Notes: generated by a model from the sequence alone, not told the origin. A stretch of 64,000 bases of DNA from Polaribacter sp. Hel1_33_78 (GCF_900106075.1 NZ_LT629794.1:1344001-1408000); one strand, 5' to 3'; counted from the first letter of the stretch, positions 37,871 to 47,505 are shown. Program-made: numbers and translations.

Positions 37871-39202
37871 ATGACGACAACATCAACGAATAAATCATAC
37901 AAAAGTGCTTTTGTATTTTTAACGACTTTATTTTTCCTTTGGGGATTTATAACTGTATTAGTGGACAGTTTAGTGCCAAGATTAAAAGATGTTTTTGAGA
38001 TGTCTTATGCAAAAACAGTTTTAGTTCAGTTTGCTTTTTTTGTTGCATTTTTTGTTTTCTCTTTACCAGCTGGTTTTATGCTGTCAAAAATTGGTTACAA
38101 GAAGGGAATCGTTTTAGGCCTGTTAACAATGGCTTTAGGTTGTTTATTATTTTATCCAGCAGCAGAATATAGGACCTTTTCAGTTTTTTTAATTGGTTAT
38201 TTTACACTTGCTGGTGGAATTACAATTTTACAAGTGGCTGCCAACCCTTATGTTGCTTTGTTAGGTAGTGAAGATGGCGCGAGTAGTAGATTAAATTTAT
38301 CGCAAGCCTTCAATTCTTTAGGTGCTACAATTGCGCCCGTAGTTGGAGCTTTATTCTTATTAAGTGATTCAGTAAAAACATCCGAAGAAATTAATCTTCT
38401 GAATGAAATTGGTAAAACGAAGTATTATGTGAATGAAGCAGCAACTGTGCAAACTCCATTTATATTCATTGCTTCTTTCATATCGATTTTAGCTGCTGTT
38501 TTTGCCTTTATAAAATTACCTAAAGTGATGCAAGATACTCCAAAAGGAGGGTACTTTACCTTATTAAAAAATAAAATGATGATGTTAGGTGCATTAGGAA
38601 TCTTCGTTTATGTTGGTGCAGAAGTTGCTATTGGTAGTTTTTTGGTGAACTATTTCTCTGATATGAATTTAGCAACGATCGTTTCTCAAAATGAAACCAT
38701 GATGTATATCGCGAATACGATTGCAAGTACTTTTAATAAAACATTCACAGATTCTGACCCTAAATCGCTATTAGGTATTTTTGTAATTTTCTATTGGGGA
38801 GGAGCAATGATTGGTCGTTTTGTTGGTGCCTATTTGACAAGAATAATGGCTCCAGGAAAAGTATTATCAATTTTTGCAAGTCTAGCAATTGCTATGATTT
38901 TAATTTCAATTAATACGACAGGTTTGGTTTCTATGTGGTCTATTTTAGCTGTTGGATTATTTAATTCCATTATGTTTCCAACCATTTTCACATTGTCTTT
39001 AGAAGGCTTAGGAGATTTAAAAGCACAAGCTTCTGGTTTGTTGTGTATGGCAATTGTTGGCGGTGCAATTATTCCATTTGCTTTTGGTAGTTTGATAGAT
39101 GGTTTTGGTTTTAAAACTGCATTTATTTTAACGATTCTTTGTTATGGATATATTTTGTTTTACGGACGATTTAAGAATAAGAGCACTTCGTTAAAAACCT
39201 AA
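37871..39202 (+). CDS. Sugar MFS transporter (FHS/glucose-galactose or NagP-like)
   Basis: This 443-residue inner-membrane permease of the major facilitator superfamily has 12 predicted helices and resembles the fucose:H+ symporter group. FLWGFITVLVDSLVPRLKD at about 20-38 and GGGI-like ALAGGITILQVAANPYVALLG near 110-135 are hallmarks of sugar MFS transporters in Bacteroidota. The position after glycosidase and glycosylasparaginase genes suggests that it imports a released sugar such as N-acetylglucosamine or mannose. Specificity cannot be read from sequence. Confidence 0.9.
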   Translation: MTTTSTNKSYKSAFVFLTTLFFLWGFITVLVDSLVPRLKDVFEMSYAKTVLVQFAFFVAFFVFSLPAGFMLSKIGYKKGIVLGLLTMALGCLLFYPAAEYRTFSVFLIGYFTLAGGITILQVAANPYVALLGSEDGASSRLNLSQAFNSLGATIAPVVGALFLLSDSVKTSEEINLLNEIGKTKYYVNEAATVQTPFIFIASFISILAAVFAFIKLPKVMQDTPKGGYFTLLKNKMMMLGALGIFVYVGAEVAIGSFLVNYFSDMNLATIVSQNETMMYIANTIASTFNKTFTDSDPKSLLGIFVIFYWGGAMIGRFVGAYLTRIMAPGKVLSIFASLAIAMILISINTTGLVSMWSILAVGLFNSIMFPTIFTLSLEGLGDLKAQASGLLCMAIVGGAIIPFAFGSLIDGFGFKTAFILTILCYGYILFYGRFKNKSTSLKT

Positions 39203-39371
39203 AACTTATAGACTTTATTATTGAGTAGCGATATAAATAAATCATTGAACTTGTTATCGATTGCTTATAATTTTGGATACTAACTTTAATATCTATATAT
39301 TTCACATTATTTTATCTCAATTATCGTAAGAGAACTATTTTTTATTAATAACCTTTATGCTTAATTTGATT

Positions 39372-39929
39372 ATGAAAAACATAATAAAGTTTTTAACTAT
39401 TTCTGCAATACTACTGTTCGTAAATAAATCTATTGCACAAAACGGATTAGAAACTCAATTTAATATTGGAATACCTGCAAATATCGCCGCTAAAGAAATA
39501 TCCAATTACACCATGTCTTTAGACTTAGCTTATTTATTTACAAAAGGACTAGGGAATCCAAGTAAAAATAGTGAAGGAGAAATTATTAAGATGAATAATA
39601 ATCCAATTCATTCTAAAACTGTGCAGTATGGAATTTCTGCAGGTTATTTACATGCATTTAATGCTGAAAACATGGAAGATTTAAAGTTAATACCGATAGC
39701 AGCAGCTTTACGTATGTACTTTTTTAATATAGTATCTATAGGAGGTGCTTTTGGCTATGCGGTTGGATTAGACTCAGAAGTTTCAGATGGTGGAGGATAT
39801 ATGGAAGCTTCTCTTGGTTTTGGCTCACCCAAAAGGGCATTACTATTTACAGTTAAAGGAGTTAATTTAGAAGGTGGACCTAAGTTTGAATTATTTACAG
39901 CTAATCTTGGGATAAGATTTCAGTTTTAA
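39372..39929 (+). CDS. Exported protein of unknown function, possible small outer-membrane beta-barrel
   Basis: This 185-residue protein has a signal peptide ending near ANSIAQ (cleavage after about residue 22 from the ATG at 39372). The upstream ATG at 39357 adds only five residues. The mature part alternates hydrophobic and polar residues with aromatic ends (YFFNIVSIGGAFGYAVGLD and a C-terminal NLGIRFQF), typical of beta-barrel strands with a terminal Phe. I do not recognise a named family. It lies 169 bp after the sugar transporter and may be independent. Confidence 0.6.
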   Translation: MKNIIKFLTISAILLFVNKSIAQNGLETQFNIGIPANIAAKEISNYTMSLDLAYLFTKGLGNPSKNSEGEIIKMNNNPIHSKTVQYGISAGYLHAFNAENMEDLKLIPIAAALRMYFFNIVSIGGAFGYAVGLDSEVSDGGGYMEASLGFGSPKRALLFTVKGVNLEGGPKFELFTANLGIRFQF

Positions 39930-40176
39930 TCTTTGCAGCTATTCTTACTTTTAATTACCCTGAATTAATCTCAGGGACTTCAAGATGATATCAAACAATT
40001 TATGCAACTATGGTTAAACTTGTTTATGAACTTTTAGAATTGTTATAATTTTTTATAAAATGGTTTTAATGCTCATGGAAAAGGTTAGTTTCGTTCTGAT
40101 GTCTTCTAATCAGGTTTAGAGAAACTAGCTTTTTTAATAGAAAATGAATAAGTAAAAAGACCTGTGTTAAATGAAA
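39930..40176. other. Intergenic region with a structured hairpin
   Basis: No coding region was found between the small exported protein and the yidC terminator. A two-part stem-loop lies at 40086-40127: outer arms TAGTTTC/GAAACTA at 40086-40092 and 40121-40127, inner arms CTGAT/ATCAG at 40096-40100 and 40109-40113. It is followed by GCTTTTTT. It could be a plus-strand terminator for the upstream gene or the end of a small RNA. Confidence 0.35.
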
Positions 40177-40206
40177 AAAAACCGAAGCAACATTGCTTCG
40201 GTTTTT
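40177..40206 (-). terminator. Rho-independent terminator of yidC (bidirectional in form)
   Basis: The arms AACCGAAGCA and TGCTTCGGTT form a GC-containing stem flanked by A-runs on the left and T-runs on the right, so a terminator can form on either strand. It lies 22 bp beyond the yidC stop on the minus strand, the gene it most likely serves. Confidence 0.8.
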
Positions 40207-40227
40207 AATTGTATCCATTAGTGTTTT

Positions 40228-42117
40228 TTATTTCTTCTTTTTTTGCGCAGCTTGCTGCTCTTGTGCTTGTTTCATGGCAGAATCAATTTTTTGACGAAAT
40301 TTACTTTTTGCTTTTTCAGGACGTTTTTTGTTTTCCTCTATTTGCGCGTGAATTTTATCTTCATCTATGACGTAGTGCTTAATTACTAACATAATTGCAA
40401 TTGTTAACAAGTTAGAAATAAAGTAATACAAACTTAAAGAACTTGCATAGTTGTTAAAGAAAAACAACATCATAATAGGAGAGAAGTAAATCATGTACTT
40501 CATCATTTTACCCATATCTGGCATTCCTTCTTGTGCTGGTGCTTGCATGTTTGCTTGCTGACTCTGATTCATTTTCATATAGAAAAAGATGGCAATCGAA
40601 GCTAGAATTGGAAATAAACTCACATGATCTCCATAAAATGGAATTGAAAAAGGAAGCTGGAATACTGTATCGTATGAAGATAAATCTGGAGCCCATAAAA
40701 AACTTTCTTGTCTCAAAGATAAGTTTGTTGGAAAGAACTTAAATAAGGCAAAAAATACAGGCATTTGTAATACTGCAGGTATACAACCCGACAACATACT
40801 AACTCCCGCTTTCCTTTGAATGGCCATGGTTTCTTGCTGACGCTTCATGGCGTTTTCTTTTCCTGGGTATTTCGCATTTAAAGCAGTTAATTCAGGTCTT
40901 ATGACTTTCATTTTTGCGCTTGATAAATACGATTTATAAACTAAAGGAGACATAAAAATACGAACGACAATGGTCATTAATATAATAATTAAACCAAAAT
41001 TCCCCATAAAGCCTTGCAAGAAATTAAATACAGGGTAGAATAAGTTTCTGTTTAAGAAACCAAAAATTCCCCAACCTAAATCTGCTATTTCGTCTAACTT
41101 GGTTCCTGCGAACTCTTCTCCACTTAATAGATTATAATCACTTGGTCCATAAAACCATTTCATGTTATAATTTAACTCACCAGCTGTTAAAACTAAAGGT
41201 GTTTTTAATTCGAATTTTTTAGTGAAAACGGTATCAATTTTTTCGTCTTTCACTAAGTCAGTAGCACTAATTGTAGCACTGTTAAACGGAGTGTCCGTTA
41301 ATAAATTACTCGTGAAGAAATGTTGCTTGTAAGCAACCCAAGCCAAATCATTTACATTGTCCTCTATATCAGCCTTGAAGTAATCAACATCATTTTCTGA
41401 CTTGTAGTAGTATTCTGTATACATCGTATTTTCTGTACGAATACTTTTTTCGTGTCTGTAGCCAGTTAAAGACCAATCTAAATTAATCGAATTTGAAGAA
41501 TTAATAATAGAACTTAAACCTTGAGATCGGACAGAAAAATCAACCAGATATGTTTTAGGCTTTACTTCATATCTGTATTCTAAAAACTGATTATCAGAAA
41601 CTTTTAGTTTCATAGACAAAACAGAGTTATCCCCATTTTTCGATAAACTTGGTGCAAAAAATAAATCTTTTGTATTCAGAATTCTGTTATCTGTGGTTCC
41701 AAAATTGATGTTAAAAGATGCGTTATTATCCTTTATCATATATAACGGAAGCGAATCATGTGTTTTATAATTTTTAATTAAAGCCTCAATAATTTGTCCA
41801 CCTCTATTATCAATGGTCAATTTCACCAATTCATTTTCTATTACAGAATTTCCATCAGAACCATTAATAGCGCTTAAAGCAAAAGCACCTAATCTGTTTT
41901 TGGCTGCTAGTTGTTGCAAAGAATCGTTAACGATGGCTGGTGTAATATCGGTAAATGCATTTTTAGTGCTACTGTTATTTGATGAATCTGTTACTTGTTC
42001 TATAGTTGTACTTTTTGGTTCAACTTCAGGGGCATTTGTATAAAAATACCAAAGCATAATTCCTCCAAGAAGAATCATTCCTATAAAAGAATTAAGATCG
42101 AATTTTTTTTGTTCCAT
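40228..42117 (-). CDS. yidC: Membrane protein insertase YidC
   Basis: This 629-residue inner-membrane insertase, also working with SecYEG, folds and inserts membrane proteins. An N-terminal helix at about residues 9-27 precedes a large periplasmic domain (about 30-350). The core helices start near FGLIIILMTIVVRIF and include the conserved SGCIPAVLQMPVFFALF stretch. The C-terminal tail is very basic and ends in a Lys-rich run for ribosome contact. The gene follows pyrG on the same strand by 170 bp. A TACATTTG -7-like sequence at 42176-42183 (minus strand) may give it a separate promoter. Confidence 0.96.
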   Translation of the reverse strand: MEQKKFDLNSFIGMILLGGIMLWYFYTNAPEVEPKSTTIEQVTDSSNNSSTKNAFTDITPAIVNDSLQQLAAKNRLGAFALSAINGSDGNSVIENELVKLTIDNRGGQIIEALIKNYKTHDSLPLYMIKDNNASFNINFGTTDNRILNTKDLFFAPSLSKNGDNSVLSMKLKVSDNQFLEYRYEVKPKTYLVDFSVRSQGLSSIINSSNSINLDWSLTGYRHEKSIRTENTMYTEYYYKSENDVDYFKADIEDNVNDLAWVAYKQHFFTSNLLTDTPFNSATISATDLVKDEKIDTVFTKKFELKTPLVLTAGELNYNMKWFYGPSDYNLLSGEEFAGTKLDEIADLGWGIFGFLNRNLFYPVFNFLQGFMGNFGLIIILMTIVVRIFMSPLVYKSYLSSAKMKVIRPELTALNAKYPGKENAMKRQQETMAIQRKAGVSMLSGCIPAVLQMPVFFALFKFFPTNLSLRQESFLWAPDLSSYDTVFQLPFSIPFYGDHVSLFPILASIAIFFYMKMNQSQQANMQAPAQEGMPDMGKMMKYMIYFSPIMMLFFFNNYASSLSLYYFISNLLTIAIMLVIKHYVIDEDKIHAQIEENKKRPEKAKSKFRQKIDSAMKQAQEQQAAQKKKK

Positions 42118-42287
42118 GGGTTAGTTAAGTGTCAATTTGTCATTTTATCAAGAAATACTAAGTATAAAAAGGAGACAAATGTAGTTAAAAAGCAGATTTA
42201 ATATCGTTTTTACTGCTCTAAATTTAATACTTGTTAATAGTTCAAGAAGCATTCCTTCTTTTACTGAACATAATTTTATTGAAGGAA

Positions 42288-43901
42288 TTATTTTTTAGAT
42301 TGTTTAAGAGCAGCTTTTATAAAATTCACAAATAAAGGATGAGGTTTTAAAACCGTACTTTTATATTCCGGATGATATTGCACACCTACAAACCAAGGAT
42401 GACTTGGAATCTCAATAACTTCTACCAACCCAGTTTTTGGATTTATACCAGCAGCCTTCATTCCCTTAAGTTCAATTTGTGCTAAATAGTCATTATTAAA
42501 TTCATAACGATGTCTGTGGCGCTCGCTAATCATTTCGGATTGATAGGCTTTGTATGTTTTTGACTCTTTAACAAGTTTACAATCCCAAGCACCTAAACGC
42601 ATAGTTCCGCCTTTTTCAGTAACACTTTCTTGGCTTTCCATTAAATTAATAACAGGGTTTAAACAATCACTTTTCATTTCTGTAGAAAAAGCATCTCTTA
42701 GTCCTAAAACGTTTTTAGCAAACTCAATTACCGCCATTTGCATTCCTAAACAGATACCGAAGAAAGGAATATTATTTTCTCTCGCATACTGAACGGCTTT
42801 AATTTTACCATCAATTCCTCTATCTCCAAATCCAGGAGCCACTAAAATTCCATTAACGCCTTTCAGTTTTTTCTCGTAATTACTAGGAGTTAAACTTTCA
42901 GAATGAATCCATCTAACATTTACTTTGGTTTCATGAGATGAACCAGCGTGTATAAAAGCTTCTGTAATAGATTTGTAAGAGTCTTGTAACTCAATATATT
43001 TTCCAATCAATGCAATTTCAACTTCAGAAGTAGGATTTTTATGCTTCTGTAGAAAATTATTCCAAGTTATTAATTTAGGTTCTTGTTTTGACGTTAAGTT
43101 CAATTTCTTTAAAACGACAGTATCTAAACCTTCATCTAACATTAAATTAGGCACATCGTAAATGGTCTCTGCATCTATAGATTGTATCACATCTTCTTGC
43201 TTCACATTACAAAATAATGCTAATTTTCTTTTGATATCATCAGAAATTTGATGTTCTGTTCTACAGACTAAAATATCTGGACTTACACCACTTTGCATTA
43301 ACATTTTAACAGAGTGTTGTGTAGGTTTTGTTTTTAACTCACCAGCAGCAGCTAAATAAGGTACTAGTGTTAAATGAATGACAATCGCATTCTCATTACC
43401 TTTCTCCCAAAGTAATTGTCTTACAGACTCAACATAAGGTAAAGATTCAATATCACCAACAGTTCCACCAATTTCTGTAATTACAATATCGTAATCTCCA
43501 GTTTCACCTAAAATTTGAATTCTATGTTTTATTTCGTCGGTAATATGAGGAATAACCTGAACTGTTTTTCCTAAAAATTCACCTTTTCTTTCCTTATTTA
43601 TGACAGATTGATAAATTTTACCCGTAGTAACATTATTTGCTTGGCTTGTAGGAATATTTAAAAAACGCTCATAATGACCTAAATCTAAATCAGTTTCAGC
43701 ACCATCGTCAGTTACATAACATTCCCCGTGTTCATAAGGGTTTAATGTGCCTGGATCGATGTTAATATATGGATCTAATTTTTGAATGGTTACGGAAAAG
43801 CCTCTTTCTTGGAGCAATTTAGCTAAAGAAGCTGCAATTATCCCTTTTCCAAGTGATGAAGTTACGCCTCCTGTGACAAAAACGTATTTAGTAGTACTCA
43901 T
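42288..43901 (-). CDS. pyrG: CTP synthase
   Basis: This cytoplasmic enzyme aminates UTP to CTP using glutamine and ATP. With the ATG at 43901 it has 537 residues, beginning [20 protein letters not shown], the ligase-domain P-loop. The in-frame ATG at 43922 would lie within the promoter's start region. The amidotransferase domain contains GICLGMQ with nucleophile Cys384 and VQYHPEYKS near the C-terminus, giving the His and Glu of the triad. A consensus promoter lies just upstream at 43920-43950. Confidence 0.97.
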   Translation of the reverse strand: MSTTKYVFVTGGVTSSLGKGIIAASLAKLLQERGFSVTIQKLDPYINIDPGTLNPYEHGECYVTDDGAETDLDLGHYERFLNIPTSQANNVTTGKIYQSVINKERKGEFLGKTVQVIPHITDEIKHRIQILGETGDYDIVITEIGGTVGDIESLPYVESVRQLLWEKGNENAIVIHLTLVPYLAAAGELKTKPTQHSVKMLMQSGVSPDILVCRTEHQISDDIKRKLALFCNVKQEDVIQSIDAETIYDVPNLMLDEGLDTVVLKKLNLTSKQEPKLITWNNFLQKHKNPTSEVEIALIGKYIELQDSYKSITEAFIHAGSSHETKVNVRWIHSESLTPSNYEKKLKGVNGILVAPGFGDRGIDGKIKAVQYARENNIPFFGICLGMQMAVIEFAKNVLGLRDAFSTEMKSDCLNPVINLMESQESVTEKGGTMRLGAWDCKLVKESKTYKAYQSEMISERHRHRYEFNNDYLAQIELKGMKAAGINPKTGLVEVIEIPSHPWFVGVQYHPEYKSTVLKPHPLFVNFIKAALKQSKK

Positions 43902-43919
43902 GGTTAATTTAGGTTTGGG

Positions 43920-43950
43920 CAAAAGTACTAACTCTTGTATTTATCACAAA
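43920..43950 (-). promoter_or_regulatory. Bacteroidetes-type promoter of pyrG
   Basis: Read on the minus strand, a TTTG -33 box (43947-43950) is followed after 19 bp by TACTTTTG (43920-43927), a perfect TAnnTTTG -7 box. The -7 box ends 18 bp before the pyrG ATG at 43901, which argues against the upstream ATG at 43922. Confidence 0.72.
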
Positions 43951-44028
43951 TAAAAAAGGATAAAAACATTAAAAAAAATACTAGATTATATTTTCGAAAA
44001 AAATATTTTAATTTTTTTTGAAATACTG

Positions 44029-44059
44029 TTTGTCAAAAATAAAAACAGTTGTATATTTG
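44029..44059 (+). promoter_or_regulatory. Bacteroidetes-type promoter of rpmH
   Basis: A TTTG -33 box (44029-44032) and a perfect -7 box TATATTTG (44052-44059) are separated by 19 bp. The predicted start would give a 5' leader of about 60 bases before rpmH at 44129. It is divergent from the pyrG promoter 79 bp away. Confidence 0.75.
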
Positions 44060-44128
44060 CCCACGCTTTTAATGAGGTAAGCTTGTAAAGCAAAAAATAA
44101 TATAGAAGACAATTAAAAATACATAATA

Positions 44129-44290
44129 ATGCCAAAAAGAACGTATCAACCATCAAAGAGAAAGAGAAGAAACAAACATGGTTTCATGGAAAGAATGGCT
44201 TCTGCTAATGGTAGAAAAGTATTAGCTCGAAGAAGAGCAAAAGGAAGAAAAAAAGTTTCTGTTTCTTCTGAAACTAGACATAAAAAATAA
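44129..44290 (+). CDS. rpmH: 50S ribosomal protein L34
   Basis: This 53-residue, very basic protein of the large ribosomal subunit starts [19 protein letters not shown] and continues with [20 protein letters not shown], an essentially complete match to the L34 family. The short acidic-Ser C-terminal extension is common in Bacteroidota. It has its own strong promoter and a strong terminator, so it is a single-gene unit. In many bacteria rpmH sits by dnaA and rnpA, but here its neighbours are pyrG and carB. Confidence 0.98.
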   Translation: MPKRTYQPSKRKRRNKHGFMERMASANGRKVLARRRAKGRKKVSVSSETRHKK

Positions 44291-44314
44291 ATGATTAACA
44301 ATTGTTAATATATA

Positions 44315-44346
44315 AGGTGTTACTTTTTTAAGTAACACCTTTTTTT
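44315..44346 (+). terminator. Rho-independent terminator of rpmH
   Basis: A perfect 10-bp stem (AGGTGTTACT with AGTAACACCT, 44315-44324 and 44331-44340) around a 6-base loop is followed by a run of T. It lies 24 bp after the rpmH stop. Confidence 0.88.
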
Positions 44347-44362
44347 ATACCCAAGCACTAGC

Positions 44363-44370
44363 TATTTTTG
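44363..44370 (+). promoter_or_regulatory. -7 element upstream of carB
   Basis: TATTTTTG matches TAnnTTTG and lies 27 bp upstream of the carB start, directly after the rpmH terminator, so carB must have its own promoter near here. No TTTG is evident at -33. Confidence 0.45.
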
Positions 44371-44397
44371 TAAAATTAAACAACACAACAACTTACA

Positions 44398-47253
44398 ATG
44401 CCAAAAAGAAAAGACCTTAATTCCATACTCATTATTGGATCTGGACCGATTGTTATTGGTCAGGCCTGCGAATTCGATTATTCGGGATCACAATCTTTAC
44501 GATCTTTGCGTGAAGACGGAATAGAGACTATTTTAATTAACTCTAATCCTGCAACAATTATGACTGACCCTTCTATGGCAGATCATATTTATCTGCTACC
44601 GTTAACAACAAAATCAATTATTCAAATTTTAAAAGAGCATCCACAGATTGATGCAGTTTTGCCAACGATGGGTGGTCAAACAGCATTAAATTTATGTATT
44701 GAAGCTGATGATAAAGGAATTTGGGAAGATTTTGGAGTAAAATTAATTGGTGTAGATATTGATGCTATTAATGTTACTGAGGATAGAGAACAGTTTAGAG
44801 AGTTAATGTTGAAAATTGATGTGCCAATGGCGCCTCAAGCAACAGCAACATCATTCTTAAAAGGAAAAGAAATTGCACAAGAATTCGGTTTTCCATTAGT
44901 AATTCGATCTTCATATACCTTAGGAGGAGCAGGGGCATCTATTGTTTATAAGCCGGAAGATTTTGATGAGCTATTAAGCCGAGGTTTAGAAGCATCACCT
45001 ATTCATGAAGTGATGATTGATAAAGCCATGATGGGATGGAAAGAATATGAGCTAGAGTTATTACGAGATAGAAATGATAATGTAGTAATTATTTGTTCTA
45101 TTGAAAATATGGATCCAATGGGAATTCATACAGGAGATTCTATTACAGTCGCTCCAGCAATGACACTGTCTGATAAAACTTTTCAGAAAATGCGTGATAT
45201 GGCCATTCATATGATGCGCTCTATTGGTGATTTTGAAGGAGGTTGTAATGTTCAGTTTGCAGTTTCTCCTGACGAAAAAGAAGATATTATTGCCATCGAA
45301 ATTAATCCACGTGTTTCGCGTTCATCCGCCTTAGCGAGTAAAGCTACCGGTTATCCGATTGCAAAAGTTGCCACAAAATTAGCTATTGGATATTCTTTAG
45401 ATGAACTAGAAAACGGAATTACAAAATCTACATCCGCTTTATTCGAGCCAACTTTAGATTATGTAATTGTAAAAATTCCGCGATGGAATTTTGATAAATT
45501 CGAAGGTTCAGACAGAACTTTAGGATTACAAATGAAATCTGTTGGTGAGGTAATGGGAATTGGACGTTCTTTTCAAGAAGCATTACATAAAGCAACTCAA
45601 TCTTTAGAAATAAAAAGAAATGGTTTAGGTGCAGACGGAAAAGGCTACACAGATTATAACCAAATTATAGATAAATTAACAAACGCAAGTTGGGATCGTG
45701 TCTTTGCGATTTATGATGCTATAGCTATTGGAATTCCTTTGAGTAAGATTTATGATATCACAAAAATTGATATGTGGTATTTAAAACAGTATGAAGAGTT
45801 GTTTCAATTGCAAAAAGAAATTTCTACACATACAATTGAGACTATAGAAAGAGATTTATTATTAGAGGCTAAACAGAAAGGTTATGGAGATAGGCAAATA
45901 GCTCATATGTTGAGTTGTTTGGAAAGTCAGGTTTACGCAAAAAGAGATGCTTTAAAGATACAGCGTGTTTTTAAATTAGTAGATACATGTGCTGCTGAAT
46001 TTAAAGCAAAAACCCCGTATTATTACTCAACTTTTGAAAATGAAATTGAAACTGTTGATGGCGAAATTATTATTGCAAACGAAAGTATTGTAACAGACAA
46101 GAAGAAAATAATAGTTTTAGGTTCTGGTCCAAATAGAATTGGACAAGGAATTGAGTTCGATTACTGTTGTGTTCATGGAGTTTTAGCAGCTGCAGAATGT
46201 GGTTATGAAACAATTATGATTAATTGCAATCCTGAAACGGTTTCTACAGATTTTGATACTGCTGATAAATTATACTTTGAGCCTGTTTTTTGGGAACATA
46301 TTTATGATATTATTCGTCATGAAAAGCCAGAAGGAGTTATTGTTCAGTTGGGTGGGCAAACTGCATTGAAGTTAGCTGAAAAATTAACTAAATACGGTAT
46401 TAAAATTATAGGTACTTCTTTTGAAGCATTAGATTTAGCAGAAGATAGAGGTAGTTTTTCTACATTGTTAAAAAATAATAATATTCCGTATCCAGAATTC
46501 GGAATTGCAGAAACTGCGGATGAAGCTTTGGTTTTAGCCGATGAGTTGGATTTTCCGATTTTAGTAAGGCCTTCATATGTTTTAGGGGGTCAAGGAATGA
46601 AAATTGTAATCAACAAAGAAGAGTTAGTTGAGCATGTTGTAGATTTATTAGGCAGAATGCCTGGTAATAAATTATTGTTAGATCATTATCTAGATGGCGC
46701 AATTGAAGCTGAAGCAGATGCAATTTGTGATGCTGATGGAAATGTTTACATTATCGGAATTATGGAACATATAGAACCTTGTGGGATTCATTCAGGAGAT
46801 TCTAATGCAACCTTGCCTGCTTTTAATTTAGGTGAGTTTGTAATGCAGCAAATTAAAGATCATACATATACAATTGCGAGAGAATTAAAGACTGTCGGAT
46901 TGATCAATGTTCAGTTTGCTATCAAACATGATGTTGTTTATATTATAGAAGCAAATCCTAGAGCTTCTAGAACCGTGCCTTTTATAGCAAAAGCCTATAA
47001 AGAACCGTACGTAAATTATGCAACGAAAGTAATGTTGGGCCACAATAAAGTGACTGATTTCGATTTTAATCCACAATTGGATGGATATGCAATTAAACAA
47101 CCAGTTTTCTCATTTAACAAGTTTCCGAATGTGAATAAGAAACTAGGACCAGAAATGAAATCTACAGGTGAAAGTATTTTATTTATCGATAGTTTAAAAG
47201 ACGATGAATTTTACAACTTATACTCTAGACGTAAAATGTATTTGAGTAAATAA
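44398..47253 (+). CDS. carB: Carbamoyl-phosphate synthase large subunit (short form)
   Basis: This enzyme makes carbamoyl phosphate from bicarbonate, ammonia delivered by CarA, and two ATP, for pyrimidine and arginine synthesis. Two ATP-grasp halves are complete: the first starts IGSGPIVIGQACEFDYSG and the second GSGPNRIGQGIEFDYC at about residue 577. Each has its own LGGAGAS- or LGGQGM-type loop and ExNPR metal site. The protein stops at 951 residues, after the LGPEMKSTGE element. It thus lacks the C-terminal MGS-like allosteric domain of about 120 residues found in the 1073-residue E. coli enzyme. CarA is not in the window. Confidence 0.95.
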   Translation: MPKRKDLNSILIIGSGPIVIGQACEFDYSGSQSLRSLREDGIETILINSNPATIMTDPSMADHIYLLPLTTKSIIQILKEHPQIDAVLPTMGGQTALNLCIEADDKGIWEDFGVKLIGVDIDAINVTEDREQFRELMLKIDVPMAPQATATSFLKGKEIAQEFGFPLVIRSSYTLGGAGASIVYKPEDFDELLSRGLEASPIHEVMIDKAMMGWKEYELELLRDRNDNVVIICSIENMDPMGIHTGDSITVAPAMTLSDKTFQKMRDMAIHMMRSIGDFEGGCNVQFAVSPDEKEDIIAIEINPRVSRSSALASKATGYPIAKVATKLAIGYSLDELENGITKSTSALFEPTLDYVIVKIPRWNFDKFEGSDRTLGLQMKSVGEVMGIGRSFQEALHKATQSLEIKRNGLGADGKGYTDYNQIIDKLTNASWDRVFAIYDAIAIGIPLSKIYDITKIDMWYLKQYEELFQLQKEISTHTIETIERDLLLEAKQKGYGDRQIAHMLSCLESQVYAKRDALKIQRVFKLVDTCAAEFKAKTPYYYSTFENEIETVDGEIIIANESIVTDKKKIIVLGSGPNRIGQGIEFDYCCVHGVLAAAECGYETIMINCNPETVSTDFDTADKLYFEPVFWEHIYDIIRHEKPEGVIVQLGGQTALKLAEKLTKYGIKIIGTSFEALDLAEDRGSFSTLLKNNNIPYPEFGIAETADEALVLADELDFPILVRPSYVLGGQGMKIVINKEELVEHVVDLLGRMPGNKLLLDHYLDGAIEAEADAICDADGNVYIIGIMEHIEPCGIHSGDSNATLPAFNLGEFVMQQIKDHTYTIARELKTVGLINVQFAIKHDVVYIIEANPRASRTVPFIAKAYKEPYVNYATKVMLGHNKVTDFDFNPQLDGYAIKQPVFSFNKFPNVNKKLGPEMKSTGESILFIDSLKDDEFYNLYSRRKMYLSK

Positions 47254-47260
47254 AACTCAA

Positions 47261-47311
47261 TTTTCATATCAAAAAAAAGCGCCCTCTGGGTGCTTTTTTT
47301 TGATATGAAAA
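47261..47311. terminator. Long bidirectional hairpin terminator after carB
   Basis: Two perfect 20-base arms (47261-47280 and 47292-47311) carry a run of eight A on one side and eight T on the other. The inner bases extend the stem to 24 pairs with one G-T pair and a TCT loop. It lies 7 bp after carB and could stop transcription from both directions. Confidence 0.8.
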
Positions 47312-47319
47312 TATAGCGT

Positions 47320-47479
47320 ATAAAATTTTTTTCTTAAAAAATTTTATGGATGAAGAACTATTTTATCAATTTTTTTTAAAAAAATATATGAAGGAATTTT
47401 TTCTTAACAATAAATTCAGCAAGAACTATTTAAAAGTTCGTGATTATTAATTGTTCACATAGGTATTAATGTGAATAAT
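47320..47479. repeat. Two further AT-rich hairpins between carB and the DUF5777 operon
   Basis: A 12-bp all-AT stem lies at 47320-47331 with 47336-47347. A second stem pairs 47450-47460 with 47469-47479, around TTCACAT/ATGTGAA, 27 bp beyond the end of the minus-strand DUF5777 gene. They may help terminate that operon. No gene is evident in this 250-bp gap. Confidence 0.45.
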
Positions 47480-47505
47480 TTTAAATTTTAGTAGTAGTAA
47501 AATAA

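Noticed and set aside
39958..39976. CCCTGA/TCAGGG hairpin after the small exported protein
   Set aside because: The stem is only six pairs and no T-run follows, so it is not convincing as a terminator.
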